Shown: positions 11,885 to 21,106 of the stretch, in pieces
How the letters are laid out: each line of letters begins with the position of its first letter
Numbering within the stretch: position 1 is the stretch's first letter
Source of the DNA: Symbiodinium natans
Taxonomy: Eukaryota; Sar; Dinophyceae; Suessiales; Symbiodiniaceae
Direction: 5' to 3'
Assembly: GCA_905221605.1 (NCBI GenBank)
Contig: CAJNDS010002670.1
Coordinates: 257,374-321,373 of the forward strand
DNA: 64,000 bases
The notes under the pieces: generated by a model
What the model saw: only the letters and a program-made list of their open reading frames with translations
Told to the model about the DNA's origin: nothing
Database searches by the model: none
Translations under genes and position numbers: made by a program

Positions 11885-13061
11885 ACCCTAAACCCTAAAC
11901 CCTAAACCCTAAACCCTAAACCCTAAACCCTAAACCCCATACCCCCAAAGCCCCCCCGGAAGGAGGACTTCTCCCAGTACGCCTTCGGAGTCGGCCCACG
12001 CAGCTGCCTTGGCCGGCCTCTCGCCGAAGCGCGGCCCGGCGTGGAAGCCTCTTAGGGTTTAGGGTTTAGGGTTTAGGGTTTAGGGTTTAGGGTTTAGGGT
12101 TTAGGGTTTAGGATTTAGGGTTTAGGGTATAGGGTTTAGGGTTGAGGGTTTAGAGTTTAGGGTTGAGGGTTTAGGGGAGGGGGAGACGGTTCAAAAAGGC
12201 GGCTTCTAGTTCTAGTCCTTTATTGGTACTTTAGGGTTTAGGGTTTGGGGTTTAGGGTTCAGGGTTTCGTAGGGTTGGGGTTTGGGTTTAGAGGTTTTAG
12301 GGCTCATAGGGTTGTAATGTCTTACGGGTTAGGGTCCGAGCCTCGTCTCCACCTTACCTGCAGTGTCGGCAATCTCCTTAGATCGCACGGCCTGGCGCCT
12401 GAACCCAAACTCAAACCCCTGGGAACCCTTTGCCCGATACCCCCCCCCCCCCCCCAAAAAAAAAGAGGAACATGCAGGCTCAAAAAGCCAACAGCGTGTA
12501 AACTGATATCCGGAGATTCTCGTACACCTCAAACCCTAAACTCGAAACCCTAAGCCTGAAACGCAAAACCCAAGGCCCAAACCCTAAACCCGAAACCTTA
12601 AAGCCCAAAAACCCTAAAACCCGAAAACCCGAAGCCCTAAACCCGAAACCCTAAACCTTAAACCGTAAACCCTAAACCCTAAACCCTGGATCGGTGCAGA
12701 ATGTGTGCTCCGAGGATCCTCCCGGCAGTCCTGGGGGCGGTCCTGAAGCGCTACAAGGTTTCTCTTAAGGGCTTCGCAGGGTTTAGGGTTTTGTAGGGTT
12801 TAGGGTTTAAAGGGTTGAAAGGGTTTAGGGTCAGGGTTTAGGGTTTAGAGTTTAGGGTTTAGGTGTTTAGGGTTAGAGCTTAGGGCTTAGGGTTTAGGGT
12901 TAAGGGTTTGGAGCTTGGGGCCTTTGGAGTTCGAGGGCTCTGCCGGGAGGGATGTTCGTGTGCCACAGATCGACGTTCCGGACAAGTACACTGGCGAGTA
13001 TGAGGAGGCCCTGAAAGGGAAGATGCCACTTGGCTCGTTTTGGTACATCTCAAATCCCTAA
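7223..13061 (+). CDS. Cytochrome P450, split by heptamer-repeat introns (3' part complete)
   Basis: Exons: 7223-7294, 8577-8651, 8878-8959, 9421-~9510, 11669-~11762, 11951-12030, 12700-12757 and 12969-13061 (TAA stop). Landmarks in order: an I-helix region (LLVAASVGGAARD, then TLMHWILLYLARDKERQ); the K-helix ExxR motif, built across the junction 8959/9421 as E-L-Y-R; IPEGALLFALHPALVDRAL before the meander; the haem-ligand loop FGVGPRSCLGRPLAEA with the axial Cys; then the L-helix exon MCAPRILPAVLGAVLKRYK and a last exon ending LGSFWYISNP. Phases fit at the last junctions: 12030/12700 uses a GC donor, 12757/12969 a GT donor. The junction 9510/11669 is not resolved and may hide a small exon. 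The N-terminal half of the protein was not identified; it should lie to the left. P450s are haem monooxygenases, usually ER-anchored; the substrate cannot be inferred. Confidence 0.8.
7500..7565. mobile_element. Small foldback element in a P450 intron
   Basis: GTTAGGAATTAATTGCGGGG at the left pairs imperfectly with CCCCTGCTATTAAG and the terminal CCTAAC at the right, about 66 bp in all. Similar in design, though not in sequence, to the elements at 877 and 47220. Confidence 0.45.
7920..8400 (+). other. Unique intronic DNA with a perfect 11-bp hairpin
   Basis: About 480 bp without heptamer arrays inside the first recognised P450 intron. I see no convincing exon. At 8266-8297 GACCCAGAAAG and CTTTCTGGGTC form a perfect 11-bp stem around a 10-base loop, preceded by a C run. 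I could not match it to a known RNA family. Confidence 0.4.
8410..9890. repeat. Heptamer arrays in P450 introns, including a TTTTGGGG block
   Basis: TTTAGGG at about 8415-8520, CCCTAAA at 8965-9405 with CCCTGAA variants near 9010-9070, then from 9516 TTTAGGG grading into TTTTGGGG/TTTTGGGGG at 9640-9890. The last form is the unit found at some ciliate telomeres and shows local homogenisation to a variant unit. Confidence 0.9.
10083..11250. mobile_element. Large foldback element (long inverted repeat)
   Basis: The core 10531-11095 is an almost perfect palindrome with arms of about 270 bp and its centre near 10812. For example, GTCTCCACGCTGAC at 10547 mirrors GTCAGCGTGGAGAC near 11066, and TGGCCACAACGTTGG mirrors a diverged copy on the other side. 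The outer ends continue more weakly: GAGCTGTAAGCCTT near 10090 and AAGGCTTACAGCTC near 11230. No transposase ORF is visible, so it is probably a non-autonomous element. It lies inside the unresolved P450 intron 9511-11668. Confidence 0.8.
11283..11400 (+). repeat. Three degenerate tandem copies around GTAGCTAGCAGCTGG
   Basis: The motif GAGTGTAGCTGGCAGCT recurs three times with a spacing of about 38-53 bp and point differences. It adjoins the outer arm of the foldback element and may be its terminal part. No coding role seen. Confidence 0.5.
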
Positions 13062-13192
13062 AGCCCTAAACACTAGGACCCTAAACCCTAAACCCTAAAC
13101 CCTAAACCCTAAACCCTAAACCCTAAACCCTAAACCCTAAACCCTAAACCCTAAACCCTAAACCCTAAACCCTAAACCCTAAACCCTCTTTT
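11590..13192. repeat. Heptamer arrays in the 3' P450 introns and 3' flank
   Basis: CCCTAAA ends the intron before exon 11669. The intron 11763-11950 starts TTTAGGG and ends CCCTAAA/CCCTCAA. The intron 12031-12699 starts TTTAGGG (12052-12175) and ends CCCTAAA (12660-12690). The intron 12758-12968 is TTTAGGG-type only. A pure CCCTAAA block follows the stop (13073-13192). Confidence 0.9.
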
Positions 13193-14215
13193 ACTATGTA
13201 TATTTAAACCCTAATGACCTTCGTCGGCAAATGGTTTTTTTCCACCCGGGGGGGGGCCCTAAACCCTGACCCCCTTCGTCGGCAAATGGTTTTTTTCCAC
13301 CCGGGGGGGGGCCCTAAACCCTGACCCCCTTCGTCGGCAAATGGTTTTTTTCCACCCGGGGGGGTCCTAAACCCTGACCCCCTTCGTCGGCAAATGGTTT
13401 TTTCCACCCGGGGGGGGGCCCTAAACCCTGACCCCCTTCGTCGGCAAATGGTTTTTTTCCACCCGGGGGGGGCCCTAAACCCTGACCCCCTTCGTCGGCA
13501 AATGGTTTTTTTCACCCGGGGGGGGGCCCTAAACCCTGACCCCCTTCGTCGGCAAATGGTTTTTTTCCACCCGGGGGGGGCCCTAAACCCTGACCCCCTT
13601 CGTCGGCAAATGGTTTTTTTCCACCCGGGGGGGGCCCTAAACCCTGACCCCCTTCGTCGGCAAATGGTTTTTTTCCACCCGGGGGGGCCCTAAACCCTGA
13701 CCCCCTTCGTCGGCAAATGGTTTTTTTCCACCCGGGGGGGGCCCTAAACCCTGACCCCCTTCGTCGGCAAATGGTTTTTTTCTATTTGGGGCATAGGGTT
13801 TAGGGCTCGTAGGGTTTGGGGCATAGGGTTTAGGGCTAAATTTTGCTCCCAAAACACCTCAAATGAGGGGGACCCCAGGATCGGCAAGGGTCCCAGTTAA
13901 AAATGCGATTTTTTAGTACTGAAATTTTCTGGATTTTTGACCAAAACCGAGCCTTCACCGATCGGGGCTTCTAAACCGTAGGGTTTAGGGCCCTAAGAGC
14001 ATAAAGGGCTTATTGCGGGCCTTAGATTAGATTTCGGGTTTTGGGTCCGTGAAAAACTAAAACATTTTGGACCAATTGGACTTTGAGCTTTAAGCCTACC
14101 GGGAAAGTATTGAGTGAACTTTATATTTTCTCAATGTTATGGGTTTCTTGGGTGGGTGGGATTTTTTTCCAACGCTTGACAAGCTGCTTGACTAGTGAAT
14201 GCTCGGACTGGAGAT
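13193..14215 (+). repeat. Dispersed module, copy 1 (minisatellite plus unique tail)
   Basis: Begins TTACTATGTATATTTAAACC, then has about 11 tandem copies of a 54-55 bp unit (13210-13790) containing CCTTCGTCGGCAAATGG, a T run, CCACCCGGGGGGG and CCCTAAACCCTGA. A unique tail ends in CTTGACAAGCTGCTTGACTA and GGAGATGCTGAACC. The same module, inverted, is at 48370-49318, and a fragment of the tail is at 50317-50404. The heptamer CCCTAAA is part of the minisatellite unit. ORFs in the array are repeat artefacts. Confidence 0.85.
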
Positions 14216-14521
14216 GCTGAACCCTAAACCCTAAACCCTAAACCCTAAACCCTAAACCCTAAACCCTAAACCCTAAACCCTAAACCCTAAACCCTAACCC
14301 CCAAACCCTAAACAGCCCTAGCCCAAAAAGCCCCAGAAGCAGGAAGCCCCTGAACCCCTGAAGGCCCTAAACTCCTCAACCAAGCAGGCTGTGGGGTTTG
14401 TGTAGGGTTGAGGGTTTGGGGTTTAGGGTTTAGGGTTTAGGGTTGGTTAGGGTTTAGGGTTTAGGGTTTAGGGTTTAGGGTTTAAGGTTCAGGGTCTGGG
14501 GTTTAGGGTTTAGGGCAGCAG

Positions 14522-14634
14522 AGACTGAGGAGCGGGCAGCTTATCCGCCCTTCTGGTGCCCCAAGACTGTCCTGGCGGCGGCAGTGAGGATGAAAGAAAG
14601 AAGTCCGCCCGAAGCGTACAACGTCAATGTCTGA
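14522..14634 (+). CDS. Candidate terminal exon, unidentified
   Basis: After GCAGCAG the frame reads TEERAAYPPFWCPKTVLAAA and continues to a TGA at 14632-14634. Heptamer arrays of opposite sense flank it (TTTAGGG before, CCCTAAA after). Product not recognised; the upstream exons were not found. Confidence 0.45.
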
Positions 14635-14962
14635 GCCCTGAACCCTAAACAGTAAACCCTAAACCCTAAACCTTAAACCCTAAACCCTAAACCCTAAACC
14701 CTAGACCCTAGACCCTAGACCCTAAAATTCCCGAAGCCTATAAGCCCGGCTTCTAGGGTTTCAGGGCGCTAGGGGCCTGGACACCGGAAGGACCAGGTGT
14801 TACTTCCCCCCCCCCCACGATTCGAGGTGAACCCTAGCAGTCCCACAAGCCCTGCAACCCGGTTGAGATTTCAAGGTTTTCGGGTTTGGGGGCTAGCTTA
14901 GGGTTCAAGGCCCCTTTGTCTTGAAAACGTGTTGAGTTCCTGAGCATCAAAACCTTAACCCC

Positions 14963-15150
14963 CACACCCCCCACTCCCCTACCCTAGCCTTATCTTCCTG
15001 CCGAAGCCCGATTGCGCGGGAATCAACCCTGAGCCTGATGGCCTATGTAACTCTAAGCCACTGCCTCAGAGACTTTGCGCTTCATTCCTGCTCAACGCCT
15101 TGAACACGCTGGGTCCAACCCGAAGTCCTTCAAAGCTAAGGGATTAGGGT
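14963..15150 (+). CDS. Possible exon, unidentified
   Basis: An open stretch reading SLIFLPKPDCAGINPEPDG and continuing about 40 codons to a TAG just before a TTTAGGG array. There is no known domain. Splice sites are unclear, so the call is weak. Confidence 0.25.
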
Positions 15151-15398
15151 TTAGGTTTAGGGTTTCAGAGTTTAGGGTTTAGGGTTTAGGGATGTTTTTG
15201 TTCAAGGGTTTGGGTCTGGTGCAAACCCTAAACCCTTGCAACTACGAGCCCTTGCCCGAAATGGCGATGCGCTGGCAGGACTTTGCGATTGCCTGAGGGA
15301 TGGTTCAGGTTTTACGGCATCTGCTATGGAGAGTTGGTGAAGACACCCGTAACCATGTAGAGATACAGTAGGCCTGGGATCACCTATAAAGCTTTCAC

Positions 15399-15830
15399 TT
15401 GCAGTTCTTCTTCGTGAAAGGGCAGAGGGAATCATTGGTTCGGCTTTTGGAGGTTGGACTTCAGGCCGATGATGTTCCGCAGTCACACAATGTCTTCATG
15501 CTTGAGAGGCAAATTTCACGAAAATCTTTAGACACTCCGACTGGTACTCCTTCCTCGAATGCGTTGAGTGTGAATGAAGACAGACCGGAGCTCTGGACTT
15601 ACATTCGCTGCCTCTTGCTGGCAGGAGTGTGGCTCACCCTGCTGCAGGTGAAGATCGTCGCCGCCAAGGCGGCTGCACAGCTGCTGGTACTAGTAGCCAG
15701 TAGGCCCTGCATCCAGCGGTTCCATGCGGCGAAGAGGAGGAGTTCTGTCCAAATTCATGTGCAAGCTTACTTAGTAACATCCGGCCAACATGCAGCAACA
15801 GGCTCCAAGCGCAAAGCTTCCGCGGTTTAG
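15399..15830 (+). CDS. Unidentified ORF, 143 aa, same frame as the next ORF
   Basis: Opens at 15399 and closes with TAG at 15828-15830. Its frame is the same as that of the 15837 ORF, so only one stop separates them. A hydrophobic segment (LLAGVWLTLLQVKIVAAKAA, about residue 72 on) could be a membrane helix. No family recognised. It may be the 5' part of one gene interrupted by the stop, or unrelated sequence. Confidence 0.35.
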   Translation: MQFFFVKGQRESLVRLLEVGLQADDVPQSHNVFMLERQISRKSLDTPTGTPSSNALSVNEDRPELWTYIRCLLLAGVWLTLLQVKIVAAKAAAQLLVLVASRPCIQRFHAAKRRSSVQIHVQAYLVTSGQHAATGSKRKASAV

Positions 15831-15836
15831 TGCTCA

Positions 15837-17571
15837 ATGGCCACACGTCCACGTGACAACTTCATTCACCAGGCTTTGGGGCGGGACCTGTTGAGTCGGG
15901 GCGAAATCAGGCTATGGCTGAGCACAATTGACTCCACAGCCGACGAAAAACGACGTGGTGCTGCAGCTATGGTAGATCATTTCTTCGAGTGCCTTGCGGT
16001 GGACTCCTATCCTGCACAGGGACTTGAGACCATCTTTGGCATTACCATGTCTCAGGAGAGCCCGGGAGCAGCAAGATCGAAGAGACTCGGCGATTTGATG
16101 TATTGCTGCTGGTGTGAGCTCTACAAGAACCAGCGGCTCACGAAGTCTGAGCTTCTCAATGCCATTCTCCAGCATCGACTGCCGCAGTCGTTCAAGGCCT
16201 TGATTGAGGAAGCATTGGTGCAGAGGTGCATGCTTTCTGCTCATCTGCAGGAACTGGCGGATCGGAATGCCTGGGACCGCATTCCATGGGACTACCACAG
16301 CCTTAGCAAGTTTGCGCAAAGCCCGGGACCGCTCGCAGTACCTATACCTTCACCAGGCCTGCAGAACAAGAAGCTCCGAGTGGTGTGGATTAAAGTTCCT
16401 CAAGTTCCTTTTGGTGACCACACATGTTCATCTGCGGTCAAGCAAGACCTTCTCTTCGAAAGACCGGCAACATGGAGCATCATTCAAGACTTCGTGGCCA
16501 AAAGTGGGTGGGTAAAGTTTGGCTGTGAGGTCTTGGTCTTCCTCGGGGAGAACATTGCCTTGTACGCAGAGCCGTCCAAGTCCCACTACCCGCGCGACGA
16601 ACTGCGGCGTCGAAAAAACCCTGCAGCCACCCTCCTCAACAGTGACAAGGACCTTTCGGCGGTCGATGCCATCTGCGGAAAAGCTCTACTTGTCCGACAA
16701 GATGGTAATGACCTGCTGAAGGAGACAGTGGAGAAAGCGTGTTTCTTCATTGACCTTTTGAACGCGCTGCAAGAATCTTTCGACGCTGAGCTTGGAAGAG
16801 CAAGTGCAAAGAATGAGAGAAGAGTGGCAGCAAACTTTTCACAAAGCCATTGCAAGCTGGCCTGTAGACCAGATAGGCGATGCATTGCAGAATGATGGAT
16901 CACTGGTTACTAGTCAGCCCAGGGCCGCCGATGCAGACCCAGGCGCACTCCCGACAGACCACTGCGAACCACCAGATGTACCCTCTGCAATGCGAGGCAA
17001 CTTTCCCTTTCCTTTCGAGAGAGCCGGCCAAAAAACCGTCAGGTTGGTACGCCTCAGGTTCGCACGCAATCCGGCTGCTTTTCATGAGTGCCTGCAGCGT
17101 TGCGAGCAGCTGGCTGCCTGTCGCAAGGCTCTGGCAGATGCCGGCTTCCAGTGGAAGCTTCCTGGTGGTGCATACGTCTTTGTTCCTGCAGGCCTGTACT
17201 TGACTGTGCAGGAGCACATCTCAGAGGAAGGCTTATCCCTGGGTCCAGCAGACGTGTTGGTGAGCGAGGCCTTGGAAAGTGTGGTGAGAGACGCCATACG
17301 ATGCTTGCCTCGAAGGCTCAAAATCAGCGTGGAGAGTAGCCGCAGCTCCACACTTGAAGCCAAAGAAGTTGGGGTGATTGAAATGAGCGAGCAAGAAGAC
17401 TTGTTTCCGATCAAGATTGAACGTACCTTCATCCACGTGAAGGTTCCAAGCTCCTTGCGTACTGAGCCTTCGGACGGTCCTCGCACTGCATCTAGCACAG
17501 ATGCCGACCCCAGAAGCTTACCCAATCCTCGCACTTGCGTTAAGTCTCGCGGCAAGCAGGGAAACAAGTAG
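15837..17571 (+). CDS. Unidentified intronless gene, interrupted by a frame change near 16790
   Basis: Two overlapping frames share the region: 15837-16895 (frame 3; starts MATRPRDNFIHQALGRDLLS) and 16792-17571 (frame 1; entered at a TTG). The first becomes less protein-like after FFIDLLNALQESFDAELG, and the second begins with the helical EEQVQRMREEWQQTF, so a single +1/-1 shift near 16790-16800 would give one protein of about 575 residues. No domain is recognised. Unlike its neighbours it has no heptamer arrays. It could be a retroposed gene turning into a pseudogene, a gene with programmed shifting, or an assembly error. Confidence 0.5.
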
Positions 17572-17574
17572 TGT

Positions 17575-18700
17575 ATAGTGGACTCACTTGTCCAGGTCCA
17601 GGCATTTGCAGCTGTGCGTGCGTCAGGACAAACCTCCTGCAATCATGACCGGAGCCTGCACAGAGAGAAATGTGGCCTGCTCAAAGTTTCCATAACCCCA
17701 TCAATGAGTTGTTAATGCTGATATTGTAGAATGTTCAGGCGCCCAAAGTATTCTGCAGAGGTTCAAAACATGTACAGCCGTCTCTTGGCATTCGCAGCAG
17801 TGCGTAGCAGTGCGTGCGTCAAGTCCTCAAAATTCGCAGCTTGCAGCCTCGCAAACTTGGCTTGTGAATCGTTTTTGGTGCAGGCTTTTGGTATAGGATA
17901 GAAGCATGACGCTGACCGCCGGCAATGCGAACAAAAACAGGACGCCTCTCGCATTGTGGTGCCAAGGGTGATTTATGGTAGCAGGGGCAGGTGCTGATGA
18001 CATGCATGAATGAAGGAGCTGATGGGGATGAGCTTAGGTTGAATGACATCGCCGGCCTGAGGTGATGAAGAGTCGATCCCTGCCCTGCTGCTCTCCATTG
18101 CGCGCTCTGTGTATGCCATGCTGCTGCCAAGGCCGCTGCTAGTGCTGATGGCCGGAGCAGCAGCACGGCTCGGCCCCGAGGCCGAACCGCAATGCACCAC
18201 TTCTCCATGCGGGTGTGTTTCATGAAAGCGCAGCGCAAAAATAGGCCCGGCTCAGCACCCAATGCCCGTGGACTTGACCTACCCGAACTTGCGAGTGTTT
18301 CAGAAGTAAGGGCTTTCACCAGAGACCTTCAGAAGACATCAGACACATCGCCTCTCATTGACCGGACATGAGTTGGAGGGCGCATGTCGGTAGAAGGTGG
18401 GTGCAGGTTTGTGCCAATTTCTGTCTGTTCTCCGCATGTGTTCTTCTGATGGCGTCATGTTTGTTCCACCTTGTCAGATCTCTAGGCAGAACCCCAACAT
18501 CGCTAAAACACCCTAAGAACAACCCCACAATGGTGGTTTTGTTTGGGGTTTAGGGTTCAGGGTTTAGGCGTATGTGCGTTTGTGTGTGTATGTGTGTGTG
18601 TGTGTGTCTATGTTTCTTTTGGCCCTGCAGTTGTCGCAGTGCACGGTCACCAGAGCCGGTTTAGTAAAGAAGAGGGTTCATGACAGCAGCCAGCAGAAAT
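17575..18700. other. Non-repetitive intergenic DNA
   Basis: About 1.1 kb between the unknown ORFs and the dioxygenase gene. A 166-codon minus-strand ORF (18319-17819) exists, but composition and lack of homology do not support it. A TG-rich microsatellite is at 18575-18610, and one heptamer pair is at about 18545-18570. Confidence 0.4.
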
Positions 18701-18812
18701 CTTGGTAACTTCTTCACAAGTTCACAAGGTGTTCACTCAGATGGTATTCATCTTGAGCTCCGTCGATTCTTGCAGCGTGTCGGCGTGTTTGCTACACGTA
18801 GTTCGCCCAGCA

Positions 18813-20120
18813 ATGGCGGGGATTTCTATTGCTCCCTTTGAGCCACCCATCTTCGACCCCCAGGATGGGGCTGGTCTTTGCGCCTTCCTGGCAGACTATG
18901 GATATGTCGTGGTCCAGGCTCTGAGCCCGGAAGAAGTGCTGGAGGCAGAGGAGGTGTTTTGGGAAGAAGCTGGCCTTGTGGGCTGGGATCGTCAGGCCCC
19001 CCAATCATGGACAGCCAAGGAGAAGTTTGAGACAATGGCAGGCCGCAGCGACTGCGGGCACATCAAAGGTTGGGATCACTCTGCCTTCCAGTGGCATCTG
19101 CGCAAGCTGCCGGGTGTGAGGCTTGCGTATGCTTCGGTGTGTGCTAGGCTGAGTGAGGCCATGGGGCCGGATGACAGGTTGCTCGCGTCCTTCAACTCCA
19201 TCAACGTTTTCAGGCCCCATGGACTGAACCCGGCTTGGCAGACTACATCCACACCTTGGTTTCACATTGACAACCCGAAGCCTGACCCAGGAAAGCCCCT
19301 GACCCAACAACGGGTGGTTTTTCCTGGAGTTGTCAACCTCATGGACGTCTCCGCGGACACCGGGGGCTTCTGCTGCATTCCAAGGTCACACCTCCTCTTC
19401 GGCGCGTTGGACAGGGACGCAGGCGACTACCTGGACGTGACGCAGTTCACGAACTTCGTCGACTCCGAGGCAAACCAGCAAACTGGGAACAGCTCCTACA
19501 CCCAGCCGGTACTGATTTGCACCGGTGGCCGGCGTGGCACGCTGTTAATCTGGGACCCGCGGCTTGTGCATTGCAGCACCTCGAGCCTGACGCCAGCGGA
19601 AGCCAACCAACGAGCCAAAGCCCCGGACTTGTTGAGGCTGGCTGCCTGGGTATCGATGTGCCCAAGGACGTGAGCAGTTTCCCCCCCCCAAAAATGGGTA
19701 GCCTCCCAATGCCCCCCCCCCCCCCCCCCTAGACTAAGTATACTGACACCCTAAACCCCTAAACCCCCAAACCCCTAAACCCTAAAGCTTGAGGGTACCC
19801 CGACCTTGAGATCAGGACGTGGGCCAGCCAAGCAGACTTGGAGGCAAGGCATGACCTGGTGAAGGGGCGGATGTGCATCAGCAGCCACGTACCCTATGCA
19901 GTGACGACCCAACGAAGCTCGGTAGGCCCTTGGAACATGTCATCTTTTCCCTTATTGGCTGCAAGAGGGGCCATGTTTAGGAATATCTTTTTCAGAAGGG
20001 TTTTTTAAAGGGCCAAGCCTAGGAAGGATCGAGTCCATGGTGTTCTACGACGACCTGTGGGCTGATGACATGGCCATGGAGATGATCGGCATGCCCGGTG
20101 AAGATGAAGAGGTGACCTGA
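18813..20120 (+). CDS. Phytanoyl-CoA dioxygenase (PhyH)-like protein, three exons
   Basis: Exons 18813-19666, 19816-19921 and 20028-20120 join in frame to 350 residues and a TGA. The family uses Fe(II) and 2-oxoglutarate to hydroxylate lipids or small molecules. The iron ligands are visible: H151-x-D153 in TPWFHIDNP and distal H253 in PRLVHCS, with a downstream Arg for 2-oxoglutarate (R267 or nearby). Intron 1 is flanked by an 8-base direct repeat, AGGACGTG, and is best cut AG|GACGTG, giving a GA donor. Intron 2 has a one-base G ambiguity. An in-frame ATG at 18702 would add 37 residues; 18813 is chosen because the family-like N terminus starts there. No targeting signal is obvious. Substrate unknown. 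Confidence 0.8.
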
Positions 20121-20480
20121 AGGTACCCAGGGATTCTGATTTTCGCCCCCCCTGACTTTCTTGAGATCAAGAGTGCGTGTACAGTGTACAGAAGGCGATG
20201 GTGGATGTACAGTGTATCGCGTAGCACAAAGGCTCGTGCCACGCCTTCATGCGCCGTATTGCTGCTGCTACTGTTTTCACCATCTACAACCCCAAAGCTT
20301 GTCATTGTTTTCTTTTTCCGCTGCAGTGGGCTTGGCTTGCATTGGCTGCATTGAGCCTTCCTCGTCGCTGTTGCTTTGATTCATTCCGTTATCGGCGATG
20401 GTCGCTTGTCGTCCCCACGGAACCCTGAAATCATGTCACATTCGTAGAGGTTAACGCTTGTATGCCATAGCCGACTCCAG
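20121..20480 (+). other. 3' flank of the PhyH-like gene
   Basis: Unique DNA with two GTACAGTGTA motifs (20176-20220) and pyrimidine-rich stretches. No exon was convincing. Probably 3' UTR and spacer. Confidence 0.35.
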
Positions 20481-20870
20481 TGCCCTAGGGTTTGTAGGGT
20501 TTGTAGGGTTTGTAGGGTTTGTAGGGTTTAGGGTTTAGGGTTTAGGGTTCGGTGCAAGAGGCCAGTGGCCTTTTGCATCTGAGGTCTGCCCGTAGTGTCA
20601 TAGACCCGAAACCCCCCATTTGGAAGTTGATCAAAAACACCCCAAACCCTAAACCCTAAACCCTAAACCCTAAACCCTAAACCCTAAACCCTAAACCCTA
20701 AACCCTAAACCCTGAACCCCTAAACCCTAAACCCTAGTCCCTAAACCCCGTTCCCTCAAAATACCCTCGAGTTCCTCAAATACCCTCTAGCTCCCCGCCA
20801 AACAACCCTTAGTTCCCCCAAAATGCCCTATAGTTCCCCAAAATACCCTGTAGTTCCCAAAAATGATCAA
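20480..20870. repeat. GTAGGGTTT / CCCTAAA arrays and degenerate CCCTATAGTTCCCC repeats
   Basis: Four TTTGTAGGG units (20488-20525) lead into TTTAGGG; CCCTAAA follows at 20640-20735; then an irregular tandem of about 20 bp (TACCCTGTAGTTCCCAAAAA and relatives) at 20755-20865. No coding. Confidence 0.75.
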
Positions 20871-20876
20871 ACACTG

Positions 20877-20961
20877 GTAGCCCAGTGGTACCCTTTCCCT
20901 TTTGTTTTTGGTTAACCAACCGAAAAAGGGTGCCCTGATTATTACGTGGTTTCTGGGCTAC
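20877..20961. mobile_element. Foldback element with GTAGCCCAG ends
   Basis: GTAGCCCAGTGGTACCCTTT at the left and the complementary AAAAAGGGTGCCCTG with CTGGGCTAC at the right, about 85 bp. Same architecture and size as the elements at 877 and 47220, with different termini. Confidence 0.55.
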
Positions 20962-21106
20962 GAAGAAGATACCTGTTCCCAAAAATATCCTATAGTTCCG
21001 TTTAAGCAACTCGGAACCGTGGATATTTTCCCAGAAGGACGTGTAGACCAAACTCCATTTAGCAGCTACCGCCCATGGTTCTCATCTGACTCGTTCTCCC
21101 CGCCAG

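Noticed and set aside
13210-13790. A CRISPR array
   Set aside because: The 54-bp units are repeated throughout without unique spacers, no cas-like gene is present, and the DNA is eukaryotic.
17819-18319. 166-aa minus-strand ORF
   Set aside because: No family features, opposite to the direction of all neighbouring genes, and no supporting signals.
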